Source: Halanaeroarchaeum sp. HSR-CO | Lineage (GTDB): Archaea; Halobacteriota; Halobacteria; Halobacteriales; Halobacteriaceae | DNA: 64,000 nt | Assembly: GCF_024972755.1 (NCBI RefSeq) | Contig: NZ_CP087724.1 | Coordinates: 682,001-746,000 of the forward strand | Direction: 5' to 3' | Shown here: in pieces, positions 1 through 9,206 of the stretch | Layout of the letters: every line of letters begins with the position of its first letter | Position numbering within the stretch: position 1 is the stretch's first letter | Translations under genes and position numbers: made by a program | Notes under the pieces: model-generated | Databases searched by the model: none | Seen by the model: only the letters and a program-made list of their open reading frames with translations | What the model was told of the DNA's origin: nothing

Positions 1-288
1 CCCGCCGTCTCGGCCATCGCCGATTACGGCTCGGTCGTGTTGCAGGGCACCGGGGACGGTGAGGAACCGCTCAGTCTCTATCCGGAGACACACGTCGCCG
101 TCGTCGCGGAGAGCACCATCCATCAGGATATGGCCTCGGCCATCGGCGGGATCGCCGAGCACGTCCGCGCCGGTAATCACAGTCACATCATCGCCACGGG
201 TCCGAGTGCCACCGCCGATATGGGCGAACTCGTGAAGGGGGCCCACGGACCGAAAGCCGTCGAGATACTGGTGGTGACCGACCGATGA
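1..288 (+). CDS. LUD-domain protein (LutC-like), 3' part only
   Basis: The reading frame is open from the first base of the window, so this is the C-terminal 95 residues of a longer protein. The segment ends in IATGPSATADMGELVKGAHGP, which matches the end of LUD (lactate utilisation, LutC-type) domains. The stop overlaps the start of the next gene by four bases (ATGA), so the two are one operon and the pair probably oxidises L-lactate in the cytoplasm. The family call comes from the C-terminal motif and the neighbour; the N-terminus is outside the window. Confidence 0.8.
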   Translation, partial: PAVSAIADYGSVVLQGTGDGEEPLSLYPETHVAVVAESTIHQDMASAIGGIAEHVRAGNHSHIIATGPSATADMGELVKGAHGPKAVEILVVTDR

Positions 289-2480
289 GCAGCGCTCGCG
301 AGCAGAAGGCGGCCGCGATTCGACGCCTCCTCGACGAGGAGGGCGACAGCGTCTTCGAGAACGTCACGGGATTCAACCAGGGGCGCTACGACTCCACCGG
401 CGAACTCGACGACTACCAGGCGCTCCGTGAGGAAGCCCGGCAGATCAAAGAGGACGCCATCGACCGCCTCCCCGAACTTATCGACGAGTTGACCGAGTCC
501 GTCGAGGCGAACGGTGGGACCGTCTACGTCGCCGAGGATGCCGCCGACGCGAACCGGTACATCCGGGAGGTGGCCGAGGAGTCGGACGCCGACAGCCTCG
601 TGAAATCGAAGTCTATGACCTCCGAGGAACTCGAGGTCAACGACGCGCTCGAGTCGGCCGGCGTGGACGTCTGGGAGACGGACCTCGGCGAGTTCGTCCT
701 CCAGGTCGCCGACGAGGCCCCCTCGCACATCGTCGCCCCGGCGATCCACAAGTCCCGCGAGGGCATCGCGGACCTGTTCAACGAACAGTTCGCGCCGGAC
801 CCGCCGCTCGAGACCGCCGAGGAGTTGACGATGTTCGCCCGGGAGTACCTGGGCGAACGCATCAAGGAGGCCGACATCGGCATGACCGGGGCGAACTTCC
901 TGGCCGCCGACAGCGGGACCATGGCGCTCGTGACCAGCGAGGGCAACGCCCGGAAGACGATGCAGGCGACGGACACCCACATCGCCGTGGCCGGGGTGGA
1001 GAAGGTCATCCCGACCGTCGAGGATCTCGCACCGTTCATCGAGCTCATCGGCCGCTCCGGGACCGGTCAGGACATCACCTCGTACATCTCGCTTCTGACG
1101 CCGCCGACGGACAACCCGACGTTCGACGGCGACACACTGCTCGACGGCGACGCCGACCGCGATTTCCACCTCGTGCTCGTCGACAACGGTCGGATGGAAA
1201 TGCGCGAGGACGAAGTCCTCCGGGAGACGCTGTACTGCATTCGTTGCTCGGCCTGTTCGAACGTCTGTGCGAACTTCCAGCACGTCGGCGGCCACGGCTT
1301 CGGCGGCGAGACCTACTCGGGCGGTATTGCCACCGGCTGGGAGGCCGGTGTACACGGCTACGACACCGCCGGCGAGTTCAACGACCTCTGTACCGGCTGT
1401 TCGCGATGTACGGAGGCCTGCCCCGTCAAAATCGACATTCCATGGATCAACACGGCCGTGCGCGACCGGATCAACCGTGGAAAGGAAAGCGACCTCGACT
1501 GGGTATACGAGGGGCTGACGCCGGACGCCGAACCGGGAGGTCTCGATCTGGTCAAACGGATGTTCGGGAACTTCGGGACGCTCGCGAAACTCGGCTCGGC
1601 GTTCGCGCCCCTCTCGAACTGGATCGCCGGCGCCGACGTCTCGCGCACTCTCCTCGAGGAGTACGTGGGCGTCGACAGCCGCCGCCCGATGCCGGAGTTC
1701 ACTCGACACACCTTCGAGAAGTGGTTCGACGGCCGCGGCGGGTCACACGTCGACCCGGAGAACGCTGACCGCGAAGCCGTACTGTACCTGGACGTCTATA
1801 CCAACTACATCGATCCCGATCGCGGGAAGGCTGCGGTCCGGGTTCTCGAGGCGTTGGACGTCCACGTGCGCGTACCGAAACCCATTGAGAGCGGTCGGGC
1901 ACCGCTTTCCCAGGGCATGGTCGCGACTGCTCAACAGCAAGCGACTGCCGTGTTCAACGAGCTCAAATCCTACATGGAAGAGGGCGTAGACGTCGTCGCC
2001 ATCGAGCCCAGCGACCTGGCGATGTTCCGCGACGACTACCGGCGACTGCTCCCCGAGGACGACTATCGTCGCCTCGATGACGCCAGCTACGAGGTCTTCG
2101 AGTACGTCTCCGGGCTCGTCCAGAACGGTGCCGACCTCGACGCGCTGCCGGACGGCGACGGCGAGGAGATCGCCTACCACAGCCATTGCCAGCAGCGCTC
2201 GTACGGCTTCGACGGCTACACCGAAGACATCCTCGAGGCGCTGGGCTACGACATCGTCACCTCGGACGTGGAGTGCTGTGGGCTGGCGGGGTCCTTTGGC
2301 TACAAACGGGAGTACTACGAGCTTAGCGTCGACGTCGGCGAGACGCTCGCCGACCAGTTCTCGACCGAGGAGACCGCGGATCGCGACGTCCTGGCGAGCG
2401 GCACGTCCTGCGGGGACCAGCTCGACCACCTGCTCGATCGGAAACCGACACACCCGATCGAACGTCTCGATCCCCGGTGA
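285..2480 (+). CDS. LUD / 4Fe-4S / CCG-domain iron-sulfur oxidoreductase (LutB-LutA-like fusion)
   Basis: 731 residues. The N-terminal half (about 60-300) is a LUD domain. Two ferredoxin-type clusters follow near residues 320-375: CIRCSACSNVC and CTGCSRCTEACP. The C-terminal half resembles LutA/GlpC cysteine-rich (CCG) domains, with HCQQRSYG, VECCGLAGSFGYK and SGTSCGDQ. In Bacillus lutA and lutB are separate genes of the lutABC lactate oxidation complex; here both functions appear joined in one chain, next to the LutC-like gene. The likely role is L-lactate dehydrogenase using iron-sulfur electron transfer. The gene ends exactly against the convergent nikR. The family is clear; the substrate is inferred. 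Confidence 0.88.
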   Translation: MSSAREQKAAAIRRLLDEEGDSVFENVTGFNQGRYDSTGELDDYQALREEARQIKEDAIDRLPELIDELTESVEANGGTVYVAEDAADANRYIREVAEESDADSLVKSKSMTSEELEVNDALESAGVDVWETDLGEFVLQVADEAPSHIVAPAIHKSREGIADLFNEQFAPDPPLETAEELTMFAREYLGERIKEADIGMTGANFLAADSGTMALVTSEGNARKTMQATDTHIAVAGVEKVIPTVEDLAPFIELIGRSGTGQDITSYISLLTPPTDNPTFDGDTLLDGDADRDFHLVLVDNGRMEMREDEVLRETLYCIRCSACSNVCANFQHVGGHGFGGETYSGGIATGWEAGVHGYDTAGEFNDLCTGCSRCTEACPVKIDIPWINTAVRDRINRGKESDLDWVYEGLTPDAEPGGLDLVKRMFGNFGTLAKLGSAFAPLSNWIAGADVSRTLLEEYVGVDSRRPMPEFTRHTFEKWFDGRGGSHVDPENADREAVLYLDVYTNYIDPDRGKAAVRVLEALDVHVRVPKPIESGRAPLSQGMVATAQQQATAVFNELKSYMEEGVDVVAIEPSDLAMFRDDYRRLLPEDDYRRLDDASYEVFEYVSGLVQNGADLDALPDGDGEEIAYHSHCQQRSYGFDGYTEDILEALGYDIVTSDVECCGLAGSFGYKREYYELSVDVGETLADQFSTEETADRDVLASGTSCGDQLDHLLDRKPTHPIERLDPR

Positions 2481-2900
2481 TCAGGTGATCGGGTCGATCT
2501 CGTCGACCGGCCGCACCGAGTAATCGACCGAGAGGATATCGTTGGTCGCCCGAATCCGACCCACGAAGGCCGATATCTCCTCGAGACATCCCTCGAGGAC
2601 GAACAGTTCCATGCAGTGGTGGTCGCCGACGTGACTGTGAACGTTCGAGGAGACCACCCCTTCGTACTCGTGTCGCAGGCCGATCATTCGCTCTTCGACG
2701 GTCGTCCCGTGGTAGTCGAAGAGGACCGTGACGACGGCCATCAGTTCGTGATCCTCGAGTCTCGGGTCGTCGAACTCGCCCATGAGATTGCGACTCGCTT
2801 CGCGGATGACTTCGCTGCGACCGGTGTAGCCGTGTTCCTCGGCGAACGCGTCGATCCGTTCGACGAGCTCTTCCGGCATCGAGACGCTGACGACGGTCAT
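2481..2900 (-). CDS. nikR: NikR-type nickel-responsive regulator
   Basis: 139 residues. An N-terminal ribbon-helix-helix ([16 protein letters not shown], then [11 protein letters not shown]) binds DNA, and a C-terminal ACT-like domain carries the nickel-site pattern [17 protein letters not shown], which corresponds to the NikR His-His-His-Cys site. Length and domain order match NikR. The family represses nickel uptake when Ni(II) is bound. No nickel transporter is adjacent, so the target is elsewhere or the specificity differs. An A/T-rich stretch just upstream of the start (about 2900-2935) is the probable promoter. Confidence 0.9.
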   Translation of the reverse strand: MTVVSVSMPEELVERIDAFAEEHGYTGRSEVIREASRNLMGEFDDPRLEDHELMAVVTVLFDYHGTTVEERMIGLRHEYEGVVSSNVHSHVGDHHCMELFVLEGCLEEISAFVGRIRATNDILSVDYSVRPVDEIDPIT

Positions 2901-3300
2901 GTATTAACTCACTGCCCATTCGATATTAATGATTAGTATTCCGGTGCCCCGACCGCTGTTTCGGATGGCGAATCGACATCGCCCACACTCTGGGGCGGAA
3001 AACGGGGTAAACGAGGGCCATCAACGGGAGGGGGGATGGGGGGAAGGGGAAGATGGAAAGCCCGCCGTTTACCCACGGAGGGGTGCGACCCTCCACGTAT
3101 TCGGTCCATGCAACCCTACATAAACATTCGGTCCAGATATCGATTTCTGAGAATTACGCGACTGGTCCGGGAACCGAACGGTACGGGCGGCCTGTACGGA
3201 CGTCCGACCGCAGTGTGTCTTCATCCGATAACTGGGGGAAACAATCATGATGGTTGGTGACACAGGGTATAGTATGGTCCACGATATTGGGGGTCTATAA
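2901..3300. other. 400 bp intergenic region between nikR and a small membrane protein
   Basis: No convincing gene on either strand. A G-rich, C-poor tract lies around 3020-3055 and an A/T-rich stretch at the nikR end is probably its promoter. The right end closes with TCTATAA directly against the ATG at 3301, and a TATA-like ACAGGGTATAGTAT lies near 3261-3275, about 30 bases before that ATG, as expected for a leaderless transcript. Confidence 0.4.
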
Positions 3301-3510
3301 ATGAACCCGACCCACTCCACCGAGCCCGTCGCGGACTCGAATCGTTCGTACACCATCATGGGTGTGACGCTCATCCTCGTGTCTCTCGTCGTCGGCTGGT
3401 GGCTCGCCACGAGCGTCGGCTACCTGGTAACGGCCCTCTGGATGGTCCTGTACGGCGCCGTGGGTGTCATCTTGATCTCGCTCGGGCGACACCCGGACGC
3501 CGAACGGTAA
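3301..3510 (+). CDS. Small two-helix membrane protein
   Basis: 69 residues. A hydrophilic N-terminus of about 15 residues is followed by two hydrophobic segments (about 18-38 and 41-61) separated by a very short turn, then a charged tail ending GRHPDAER. This is a helical hairpin in the membrane, typical of many unassigned haloarchaeal small proteins. The ATG sits 25-35 bases behind a TATA-like sequence, which supports the start. I do not recognise a family and no function is proposed. Confidence 0.65.
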   Translation: MNPTHSTEPVADSNRSYTIMGVTLILVSLVVGWWLATSVGYLVTALWMVLYGAVGVILISLGRHPDAER

Positions 3511-3551
3511 TCACCGCAACGTTGACGCTGCTGGTGCCCGCAGGGGCGGAC

Positions 3552-3851
3552 ATGAGCGACGAGCACTCCGGGGCGGGAATGCACCTCGACGTCCTCCTGG
3601 AAGACCAGTACTCGAAGTTCGTCGCCGACGGCCTCGAACCCGACATCGTCGTCGGTGCGTTCAAAGACAAGATCAATCTCGGGATCGACGCTCGCGATGG
3701 GTCAGTCGACGTGTTCCTCGGTAACCTGTCGACCGAAGACGCCCGGGACCTCGCGGCTGCCTTGACGGCGGCGGCCGACGCGGTCGAATCCTCGACCGTG
3801 GAGGGGGGTGGACAGTCCTGGACGATATCGAGTGATACGGACCGGTCCTAG
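3552..3851 (+). CDS. Small acidic cytosolic protein, unknown function
   Basis: 99 residues from the ATG at 3552. Acidic and soluble, with an alternating alpha/beta look: an early segment LDVLLEDQYSKFVADGL, a strand-rich middle (INLGIDARDGSVDVFLG) and a helix LSTEDARDLAAALTAAADAV. No cysteines, no membrane segment. It lies 41 bp after the small membrane protein and could share its transcript. Codon use and acidity match the chromosome, which supports a real gene. I do not recognise the family. Confidence 0.6.
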   Translation: MSDEHSGAGMHLDVLLEDQYSKFVADGLEPDIVVGAFKDKINLGIDARDGSVDVFLGNLSTEDARDLAAALTAAADAVESSTVEGGGQSWTISSDTDRS

Positions 3852-3944
3852 GCCAGCCGTCTGGAAGCAGTCGGGTGGACCGTGCGGACTGTACCTTTTT
3901 TACCAGGGGGGACGTCGTTCAGGGATAGTGATGTGTTTGCGGGA

Positions 3945-4784
3945 ATGACCCTCGCCGCCATCGGGGAGCCACTCGTCCGGCTATTCGGTGACGATCCGGT
4001 GCGAAATGCACTCGTCGGCGGCATCGTCATCGCGACGTTCAACCTCGTCGGTGCCAGCCTCGTCTTCGTCTGGCGAGACCCCTCTGAGCGGGCCCTCGAC
4101 GGGGCACTGGGGTTCGCGGCGGGGATCATGCTCGCCGCGAGTTTCACCAGTCTCATCATCCCGGGAATCGAGACGTATTCGGGTGGCAATCCCGTCCCGG
4201 TCCTCGTGGGGGTGGCCATCGGCGCGCTCTTTCTCGACCGTTCGGACGTCCTGGTCCCGCACGCACACTACCTGGTCACCGGTCGGAAACGTACCGACGC
4301 GGCGAACCCGAGCGAATCCCTCCCGGTGAGCGACGATCGGTTCGCCGGGGTGGTCTTGTTCGTCCTGGCCATCACGATCCACAACATGCCCGAGGGACTG
4401 GCCGTCGGGGTCGCCTTCGGCGCCGGCGACGTCTCGAGTGCCATCCCCCTGATGCTCGCCATCGGCATCCAGAACGTCCCGGAGGGACTCGCCGTCTCGG
4501 TCGCCGCGATCAACGCCGGCCTGAATCGACGGTTCTACGCCGTCTTCGCGGGCATCCGTTCCGGCATCGTCGAGATACCGGTCGCCGTGATCGGCGCGTA
4601 CGCCGTCCTGACGATGACCATGCTGCTTCCGTACGCCATGGGCTTCGCCGCGGGGGCGATGCTGTTCGTCATTAGCGACGAGATCGTCCCCGAAACACAC
4701 ACTCATGGCAACGAACGGATCGCAACCCTCGGGACCATCATCGGGATCATCGTCATGCTCTACCTCGACATCTCTCTGGGGTGA
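3945..4784 (+). CDS. ZIP-family divalent metal transporter
   Basis: 279 residues from the ATG at 3945. About eight membrane segments. The metal-binding helices carry HNMPEGLAVG and QNVPEGLAVS, the paired (H/Q)NxPEG motifs of ZIP permeases such as ZupT, and the loop between helices holds HAHY. The family imports Zn(II), Fe(II) or related ions across the cytoplasmic membrane. A longer reading upstream to 3882 is possible but adds a soluble stretch not seen in the family, so I prefer 3945. It converges with the MgtC-like gene. A second ZIP gene lies at 50010-50807, beyond the integrated element. Confidence 0.9.
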   Translation: MTLAAIGEPLVRLFGDDPVRNALVGGIVIATFNLVGASLVFVWRDPSERALDGALGFAAGIMLAASFTSLIIPGIETYSGGNPVPVLVGVAIGALFLDRSDVLVPHAHYLVTGRKRTDAANPSESLPVSDDRFAGVVLFVLAITIHNMPEGLAVGVAFGAGDVSSAIPLMLAIGIQNVPEGLAVSVAAINAGLNRRFYAVFAGIRSGIVEIPVAVIGAYAVLTMTMLLPYAMGFAAGAMLFVISDEIVPETHTHGNERIATLGTIIGIIVMLYLDISLG

Positions 4785-4810
4785 GCGGCTATCGCTCCGG
4801 TCGCCGGCCA

Positions 4811-6061
4811 CTATACGAAAAGCAGTACGACGCCGGCGAGGGCCACGACGCCGAGGACGGCGGTCACCAGGCGTCCGAGCGCTCGCGTCCCGAGAATCCA
4901 CGCCAATCCGGCCTTCACGGCGGTGTTCGCGATTGCGGCCAGAACGATCCCCGTCGTCGCGACCTCGGGCGTGATCGTCCCATCGGCAGCGAGTTTGCTC
5001 AACGTGAGGGTGATGGCGTCGACGTCGGCCAGCCCCGAGACGAACGCCGTCGCGTAGACGCCCGACGATCCCAGCCAGTCGTTCGCGTACTCCGAGACGA
5101 GTAATACGAGTGCGAACAGGGCCCCGAACACCAGCGCCGGACGGAGGCGAAACGGATTCTCGATGTCGGACTCGATGCCCCGTTCGACGGTGGATCGCCA
5201 GTAGACCACGCCAGCGACGACCAGCCCGACCACGGTCATCGCTCCGAGCGGAACGAGGACGTGGGGGAGCAGTGCGGGATTGACCACCGCGACCTCTATC
5301 AAGGCCCGCGGGAACATCACGATCGCTGCCAGGACCGTCGAGAAGGCACAGATCTGGTAAAGCGCGGGCGTTCCCGACGTCCGATTGGCCATCGAGACCG
5401 TCGTCGCCGTCGAGGAGACGAATCCGCCGAGAAGGCCCGTCAGGGCGATGCCGCGCTCTGCGCCGACGGCCCGACTCAGCACGTACGCGGCGAAACTCAG
5501 ACCGCTGACGAAGACGACCATCAGCCAGACGAACTGCGGGTTGAGCCCCAGCAGACCCTCCAGTTCCCGATTCGGCAGCAGTGGGAAGACGACCATCGCG
5601 ACGAGGACGAACTTGATCGTGGCCCGCCGCTCCTCCGGTTCGATCTGGTCGACGAACCCGTGAATCTCCCCCTTCGCGGAGAGGAGGACGGTCACGATTC
5701 CCGCGACGATAATCGCGATGACGGTCCCCAGCGACGAGTAGGTCGTCAGGGCACCGAGCAGGACGGTCAACAGGGCGGCGGTCAGCGTGGTCAGGCCGAT
5801 GTCGCCTTCGATCCAGATCTTTCCCGCGTACGCGACCGTCAGTGGCAGCGAGATGGCGGCCAGTGCGACAGGGAGTACCGCTGGAAAGAACGCCTGAACC
5901 ACCGCCCCGTAGAGTGCGATCAGTGGAAACGTTCGGCTCCCGGCGAACGAACCGCCGGACTCTGCCTGTTCGCGTTCGAGGCCGACGAGTGCCCCGATAC
6001 CGACCGCGATGAACAGCTGGACGGCGATAGAGAGTAGCGGATCGGTGACGGGGACGACCAT
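4811..6061 (-). CDS. MgtC/SapB-related membrane protein with DUF4010-type C-terminal half
   Basis: 416 residues, almost entirely hydrophobic with around a dozen membrane segments. The N-terminal part carries GIGALVGLEREQ and SRTFPLIALYGAVVQ, the signature of the MgtC/SapB family; the longer C-terminal part (GLLGGFVSSTATTVSMANR) matches the DUF4010 extension found in larger family members. In bacteria MgtC relates to magnesium and phosphate stress, but the function of the long archaeal form is not settled. Convergent with the ZIP gene and divergent from the ATP-grasp gene. Confidence 0.85.
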   Translation of the reverse strand: MVVPVTDPLLSIAVQLFIAVGIGALVGLEREQAESGGSFAGSRTFPLIALYGAVVQAFFPAVLPVALAAISLPLTVAYAGKIWIEGDIGLTTLTAALLTVLLGALTTYSSLGTVIAIIVAGIVTVLLSAKGEIHGFVDQIEPEERRATIKFVLVAMVVFPLLPNRELEGLLGLNPQFVWLMVVFVSGLSFAAYVLSRAVGAERGIALTGLLGGFVSSTATTVSMANRTSGTPALYQICAFSTVLAAIVMFPRALIEVAVVNPALLPHVLVPLGAMTVVGLVVAGVVYWRSTVERGIESDIENPFRLRPALVFGALFALVLLVSEYANDWLGSSGVYATAFVSGLADVDAITLTLSKLAADGTITPEVATTGIVLAAIANTAVKAGLAWILGTRALGRLVTAVLGVVALAGVVLLFV

Positions 6062-6233
6062 CTATTGCAGAGTCCATCCGGGCCCGTATTAAGTTGTGGG
6101 ACGGTTGTCGTTTCACGTCGTTTAGGCTGCCGTCTGTTTCGTCCGACGCTGACGCCCCGAAACGGGCCGGCGTCTGCCAGTCACGCGGAGTCACCACTCG
6201 ACATGCCAATGCTACTTAGTAGTAATACCTCTG

Positions 6234-6242
6234 TTACTTTAT
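6234..6242 (+). promoter_or_regulatory. TATA-like box for the ATP-grasp gene
   Basis: TTACTTTAT is centred 28 bases before the ATG at 6266. This is the spacing expected if transcription starts at or within a base or two of the start codon, and it argues against the longer reading that begins at 6065. Confidence 0.5.
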
Positions 6243-6265
6243 CCGACTCCTTGCGCTATTCCTCT

Positions 6266-7501
6266 ATGGCTTCCAGGAAAACGCCGGCGGTCGTGGTCCC
6301 GGCGGTGGGGTCGGCGAGTTCAACGACAGTCCTCCGGTCGCTCGGTCAGCGCGGCATACACACCATTGCCGTCTCCGAGCACCGGAATCCACCGGCGTTC
6401 GCTTCGAAGTACTGCGACGAGTCGGTTCGCGCCCCCTCGCCGACCGAAGACGTGTCCGCGTACCGGGACGCACTGCTGTCGCTCGCCCAGCGGGAGTCGG
6501 TCAAGGCGATCATCCCGATGCGGGAGGCGGACGTCTACGTCCTGGCGAAGTACCGCGAACGTTTCGCCGAGCACGTGACGCCACTCTGGCCGACGCTCGA
6601 CCAGTTGACGGCCGTCCAGGACCGGACGCGTCTGTTCGCTATCGCCGACGAGATCGGCGTCCCGATGCCCGAGACGGCACTCCTCGAGGCGGTCACCGAC
6701 TGGGATCGCCAGCGCATCGTCAAGTCTCGGTATGCGATCCTCACGGGGGACCACGAGGATTCGGTGTCGACGGCGGGAACGGTCTCCCTCCCGAAGACCA
6801 TATTTCTCGAATCGGGTGAGCGGCCGGAGCTGGACACGATTCGCGAGGCGATGCATCACGACCCCATCGTCCAGGAGTACGTTCGTGGCACCGAGTACAC
6901 GTTCAGGGGCGTCTTCGACCACGGCGAACCGGTGGCGACGACCCTCAAGGAACTCGTCCGCGGTATCAAGTATCCCCGAGGCCCGAGCATCTGTCACCGG
7001 GCGGCCTCCGACCCCGATCTCGAGGCGTCTGCCCTGAAACTGCTCGACCATCTCGACTGGCACGGCCTCGCCTCCGTCGGGTTCATCCGTGACGAAGAGA
7101 CCGGCGAGGCGAAACTCATGGAGGTGAACCCGCGCTTCTGGGCCAGCCTTCCGATGGACATCCACGCCGGCGTCGACCATCCGTACTACTACTGGGCGCT
7201 GGCGACGGGAGTCGGTGAGCGTTTCGACCCGGAGTACAGGGTCGGAACCACCTCACACCTGCTCCGCGGAGAACTCGTCCATCTCCACAGCGTCCTCACC
7301 GAAGACTACCCGCTCGTCGAACGGCCCTCCGTACAGGACACCGTCTGGGACATCCTGTCGTCCGTGGCCGAGCACCCCCACTTCGACTACCTCAGTCTCG
7401 ACGACCCCGGTCCCTTCGTCCGAGATGGCCTGAACGCAGTTCGAACGAACGTCGCTGTTTCCCAGGTCCCCGGGTTGCGTCGAGTGTTCTCGCGGGAGTG
7501 A
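6266..7501 (+). CDS. ATP-grasp family carboxylate ligase
   Basis: 411 residues. The N-terminal domain (VVVPAVGSASSTTVLRSLG) resembles the nucleotide-like fold of carbamoyl-phosphate-synthase-type ATP-grasp enzymes. The central ATP-grasp region holds the phosphate-contacting stretch VQEYVRGTEYTF and the metal-binding pair near LMEVNPRFWAS. It should ligate a carboxylate to an amine or thiol with ATP; the substrate is unknown. It stands alone, with a promoter in front and a hairpin behind (7545-7564). Related haloarchaeal proteins are often annotated only as carboxylate-amine ligase. Confidence 0.8.
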   Translation: MASRKTPAVVVPAVGSASSTTVLRSLGQRGIHTIAVSEHRNPPAFASKYCDESVRAPSPTEDVSAYRDALLSLAQRESVKAIIPMREADVYVLAKYRERFAEHVTPLWPTLDQLTAVQDRTRLFAIADEIGVPMPETALLEAVTDWDRQRIVKSRYAILTGDHEDSVSTAGTVSLPKTIFLESGERPELDTIREAMHHDPIVQEYVRGTEYTFRGVFDHGEPVATTLKELVRGIKYPRGPSICHRAASDPDLEASALKLLDHLDWHGLASVGFIRDEETGEAKLMEVNPRFWASLPMDIHAGVDHPYYYWALATGVGERFDPEYRVGTTSHLLRGELVHLHSVLTEDYPLVERPSVQDTVWDILSSVAEHPHFDYLSLDDPGPFVRDGLNAVRTNVAVSQVPGLRRVFSRE

Positions 7502-7544
7502 TCTCGATCCCGTGCGGGAGTACAAGTGGGGCGGGTACTGAATC

Positions 7545-7564
7545 GACACGCAATCGGGCGTGTC
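7545..7564 (+). terminator. Hairpin after the ATP-grasp gene
   Basis: GACACGC and GCGTGTC form a perfect 7-bp stem around a 6-base loop, 44 bp after the stop codon. No T-tract follows, so termination is only a guess. The rest of the 218 bp gap (7502-7719) shows no gene. Confidence 0.3.
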
Positions 7565-7719
7565 GGTCCGTCCACAGTAGCAGTACCGCCGTCCGTTACC
7601 GGCGGCGATAGCCCAGACGGCGTCGATCCAGACATACTTCGTTCCCTTCGGTCCCTCCTGGGGGCGGGAGGAAGTCATAGCGGAGTACGTCGGGCGCCAG
7701 GGTTGTCCTCCTGTGAGCG

Positions 7720-9204
7720 TCAGGAGTGTTGTAAATCCAACCGTTCTCGAAGCTCTCCCTTCTGGATCTTCCCCGTGCTCGTCAATGGGAGCTCCTCGAC
7801 TGTGTAGATCTCGTCGGGGATCCACCAGTCGTTGATCTGTCCGTTTTCGACTGCCTCCCCCAGTTGGTCGTATACCGCTTCCGTCTCGACGTCGTCGTCG
7901 ACGGGCGTTACAGCCCCAACTGGCCGTTCTCCCCATTCCTCGTCGGGTTTGCCGAGCACGGCTGCGTTGGCGACTGATGGTGTCTCCACGATGATCGATT
8001 CGAGTATGCTCGACGGGATCCATTCGCCACCGCTTTTTATGGTGTCGTCGATGCGATCGAGAATCCGAATTCCCCCATCCGGCATCCGTCTCCCGATATC
8101 GCCCGTATTGAACCAGCCGTCGACGAAGGCTTCCGCACTTTTCTCTGGGAGGTCGTAGTACCCGTCGGGAAGCCACGGGGCCCGGAATTTGATTTCACCC
8201 ATATCCTCGTCCATGCCCTCTCGGTGTACCAGTTGGAATTCGCCGAATGGCACCGGGTGAGTCACCCGACGCAGGTACTCGTACCCGCCTTCTTCCCGAG
8301 CCTCGTCAGTCCAGATCGAAATCGAGGCGGCGAGCATGTCCGTCCCGCCGTAGATCGTCGAGAATTCGATATCGTGGTCGCGGAACTGGGCGACCAGATC
8401 ACGCTGAATCGTGCTGCCGCCGGTCAATACTTTGAGCCCGTCGAGTGAGTGATCCGTTTCCAGCAACTGGCGCGCCATCGTCGGCACCATGTTCGTCCAG
8501 GTCGCCTCGCCGTCTTCGACCAGCGACCCGACTGTCTCCGGGTCGTACTGGCCGGTCATCAGAAGGTCTGCGCCGAGATAGGGGGCGATGACCGGAGAAC
8601 CCCAGGCCAGCAGATGGAACATGGGAATGCTGGGCAACAGGGTGTCCTCTCCTGACACGGAGGCTGGCGTGTCGTATTCGGCCAGTTGGTGGGCGATACT
8701 CAATCCGCCGTGGACGAACTGTTCGTGTGTGTATCTGACCGGTTTGGGTTTCCCAGTCGTCCCCGAGGTAAATAGCGTGACTGCCGGACTCTCTTCCTCG
8801 ACGTCGAGTGATACCGGATCGCCGTCTTCGAGGCGATCGATATGTAGTGTCTCCCCCGGGAATTGTTGGGCGAGCGCTTCGAAGTCATCGGAGTAAAGCA
8901 GATAGGTCGAAGTCGATTTCTCCAGCGTGTAGCCGATCTGTTCGGGCGGAAGATTCAGGTTCACCGGATAGATAACGGCGTCCATCCCGGTGATAGCGTA
9001 CAGCAGTTCGAAGAATTTGGGCGTATTCCAGTCGGCGACTGCGACGACTGTCCCGGCATCCACTCCTCGATCTGCGAGTCCTCCAGCCAGTTTCTGGGCA
9101 TTCTCGTGTGCCTGTTCGTACGTCGTCACGGTGGCCCCGTCGGAGACAGTACCGTTGGGGAACAGCGTGCGCGCTCTGTCGAGCACTGAGGGTATGGTGT
9201 GCAT
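7720..9204 (-). CDS. AMP-dependent acyl-CoA synthetase/ligase
   Basis: 494 residues. The adenylate-forming signature is present: the P-loop LFTSGTTGKPKPVRYTH near residue 150, YGGTDML as the A5 motif, and WFNTGDIGRRMPDGGIRILDR as the A7/A8 region, ending with the catalytic lysine motif LPLTSTGKIQKGELR. It activates a carboxylic acid (probably medium- or long-chain) to the CoA thioester. The gene starts 2 bp after the stop of the acyl-CoA dehydrogenase, so the two are co-transcribed and likely catalyse consecutive steps of a fatty or branched acid oxidation. Confidence 0.9.
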   Translation of the reverse strand: MHTIPSVLDRARTLFPNGTVSDGATVTTYEQAHENAQKLAGGLADRGVDAGTVVAVADWNTPKFFELLYAITGMDAVIYPVNLNLPPEQIGYTLEKSTSTYLLYSDDFEALAQQFPGETLHIDRLEDGDPVSLDVEEESPAVTLFTSGTTGKPKPVRYTHEQFVHGGLSIAHQLAEYDTPASVSGEDTLLPSIPMFHLLAWGSPVIAPYLGADLLMTGQYDPETVGSLVEDGEATWTNMVPTMARQLLETDHSLDGLKVLTGGSTIQRDLVAQFRDHDIEFSTIYGGTDMLAASISIWTDEAREEGGYEYLRRVTHPVPFGEFQLVHREGMDEDMGEIKFRAPWLPDGYYDLPEKSAEAFVDGWFNTGDIGRRMPDGGIRILDRIDDTIKSGGEWIPSSILESIIVETPSVANAAVLGKPDEEWGERPVGAVTPVDDDVETEAVYDQLGEAVENGQINDWWIPDEIYTVEELPLTSTGKIQKGELRERLDLQHS

Positions 9205-9206
9205 GG

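Noticed and set aside
183-1709. Long open frame on the minus strand opposite the LUD/iron-sulfur gene
   Set aside because: High-G+C shadow; rich in Arg/Val/Gly without motif, while the plus strand encodes a complete, recognisable protein.
3981-6209. 742-codon open frame on the minus strand
   Set aside because: Runs through the ZIP gene, the gap and the MgtC-like gene in another frame; Arg-rich composition is that of a shadow frame.
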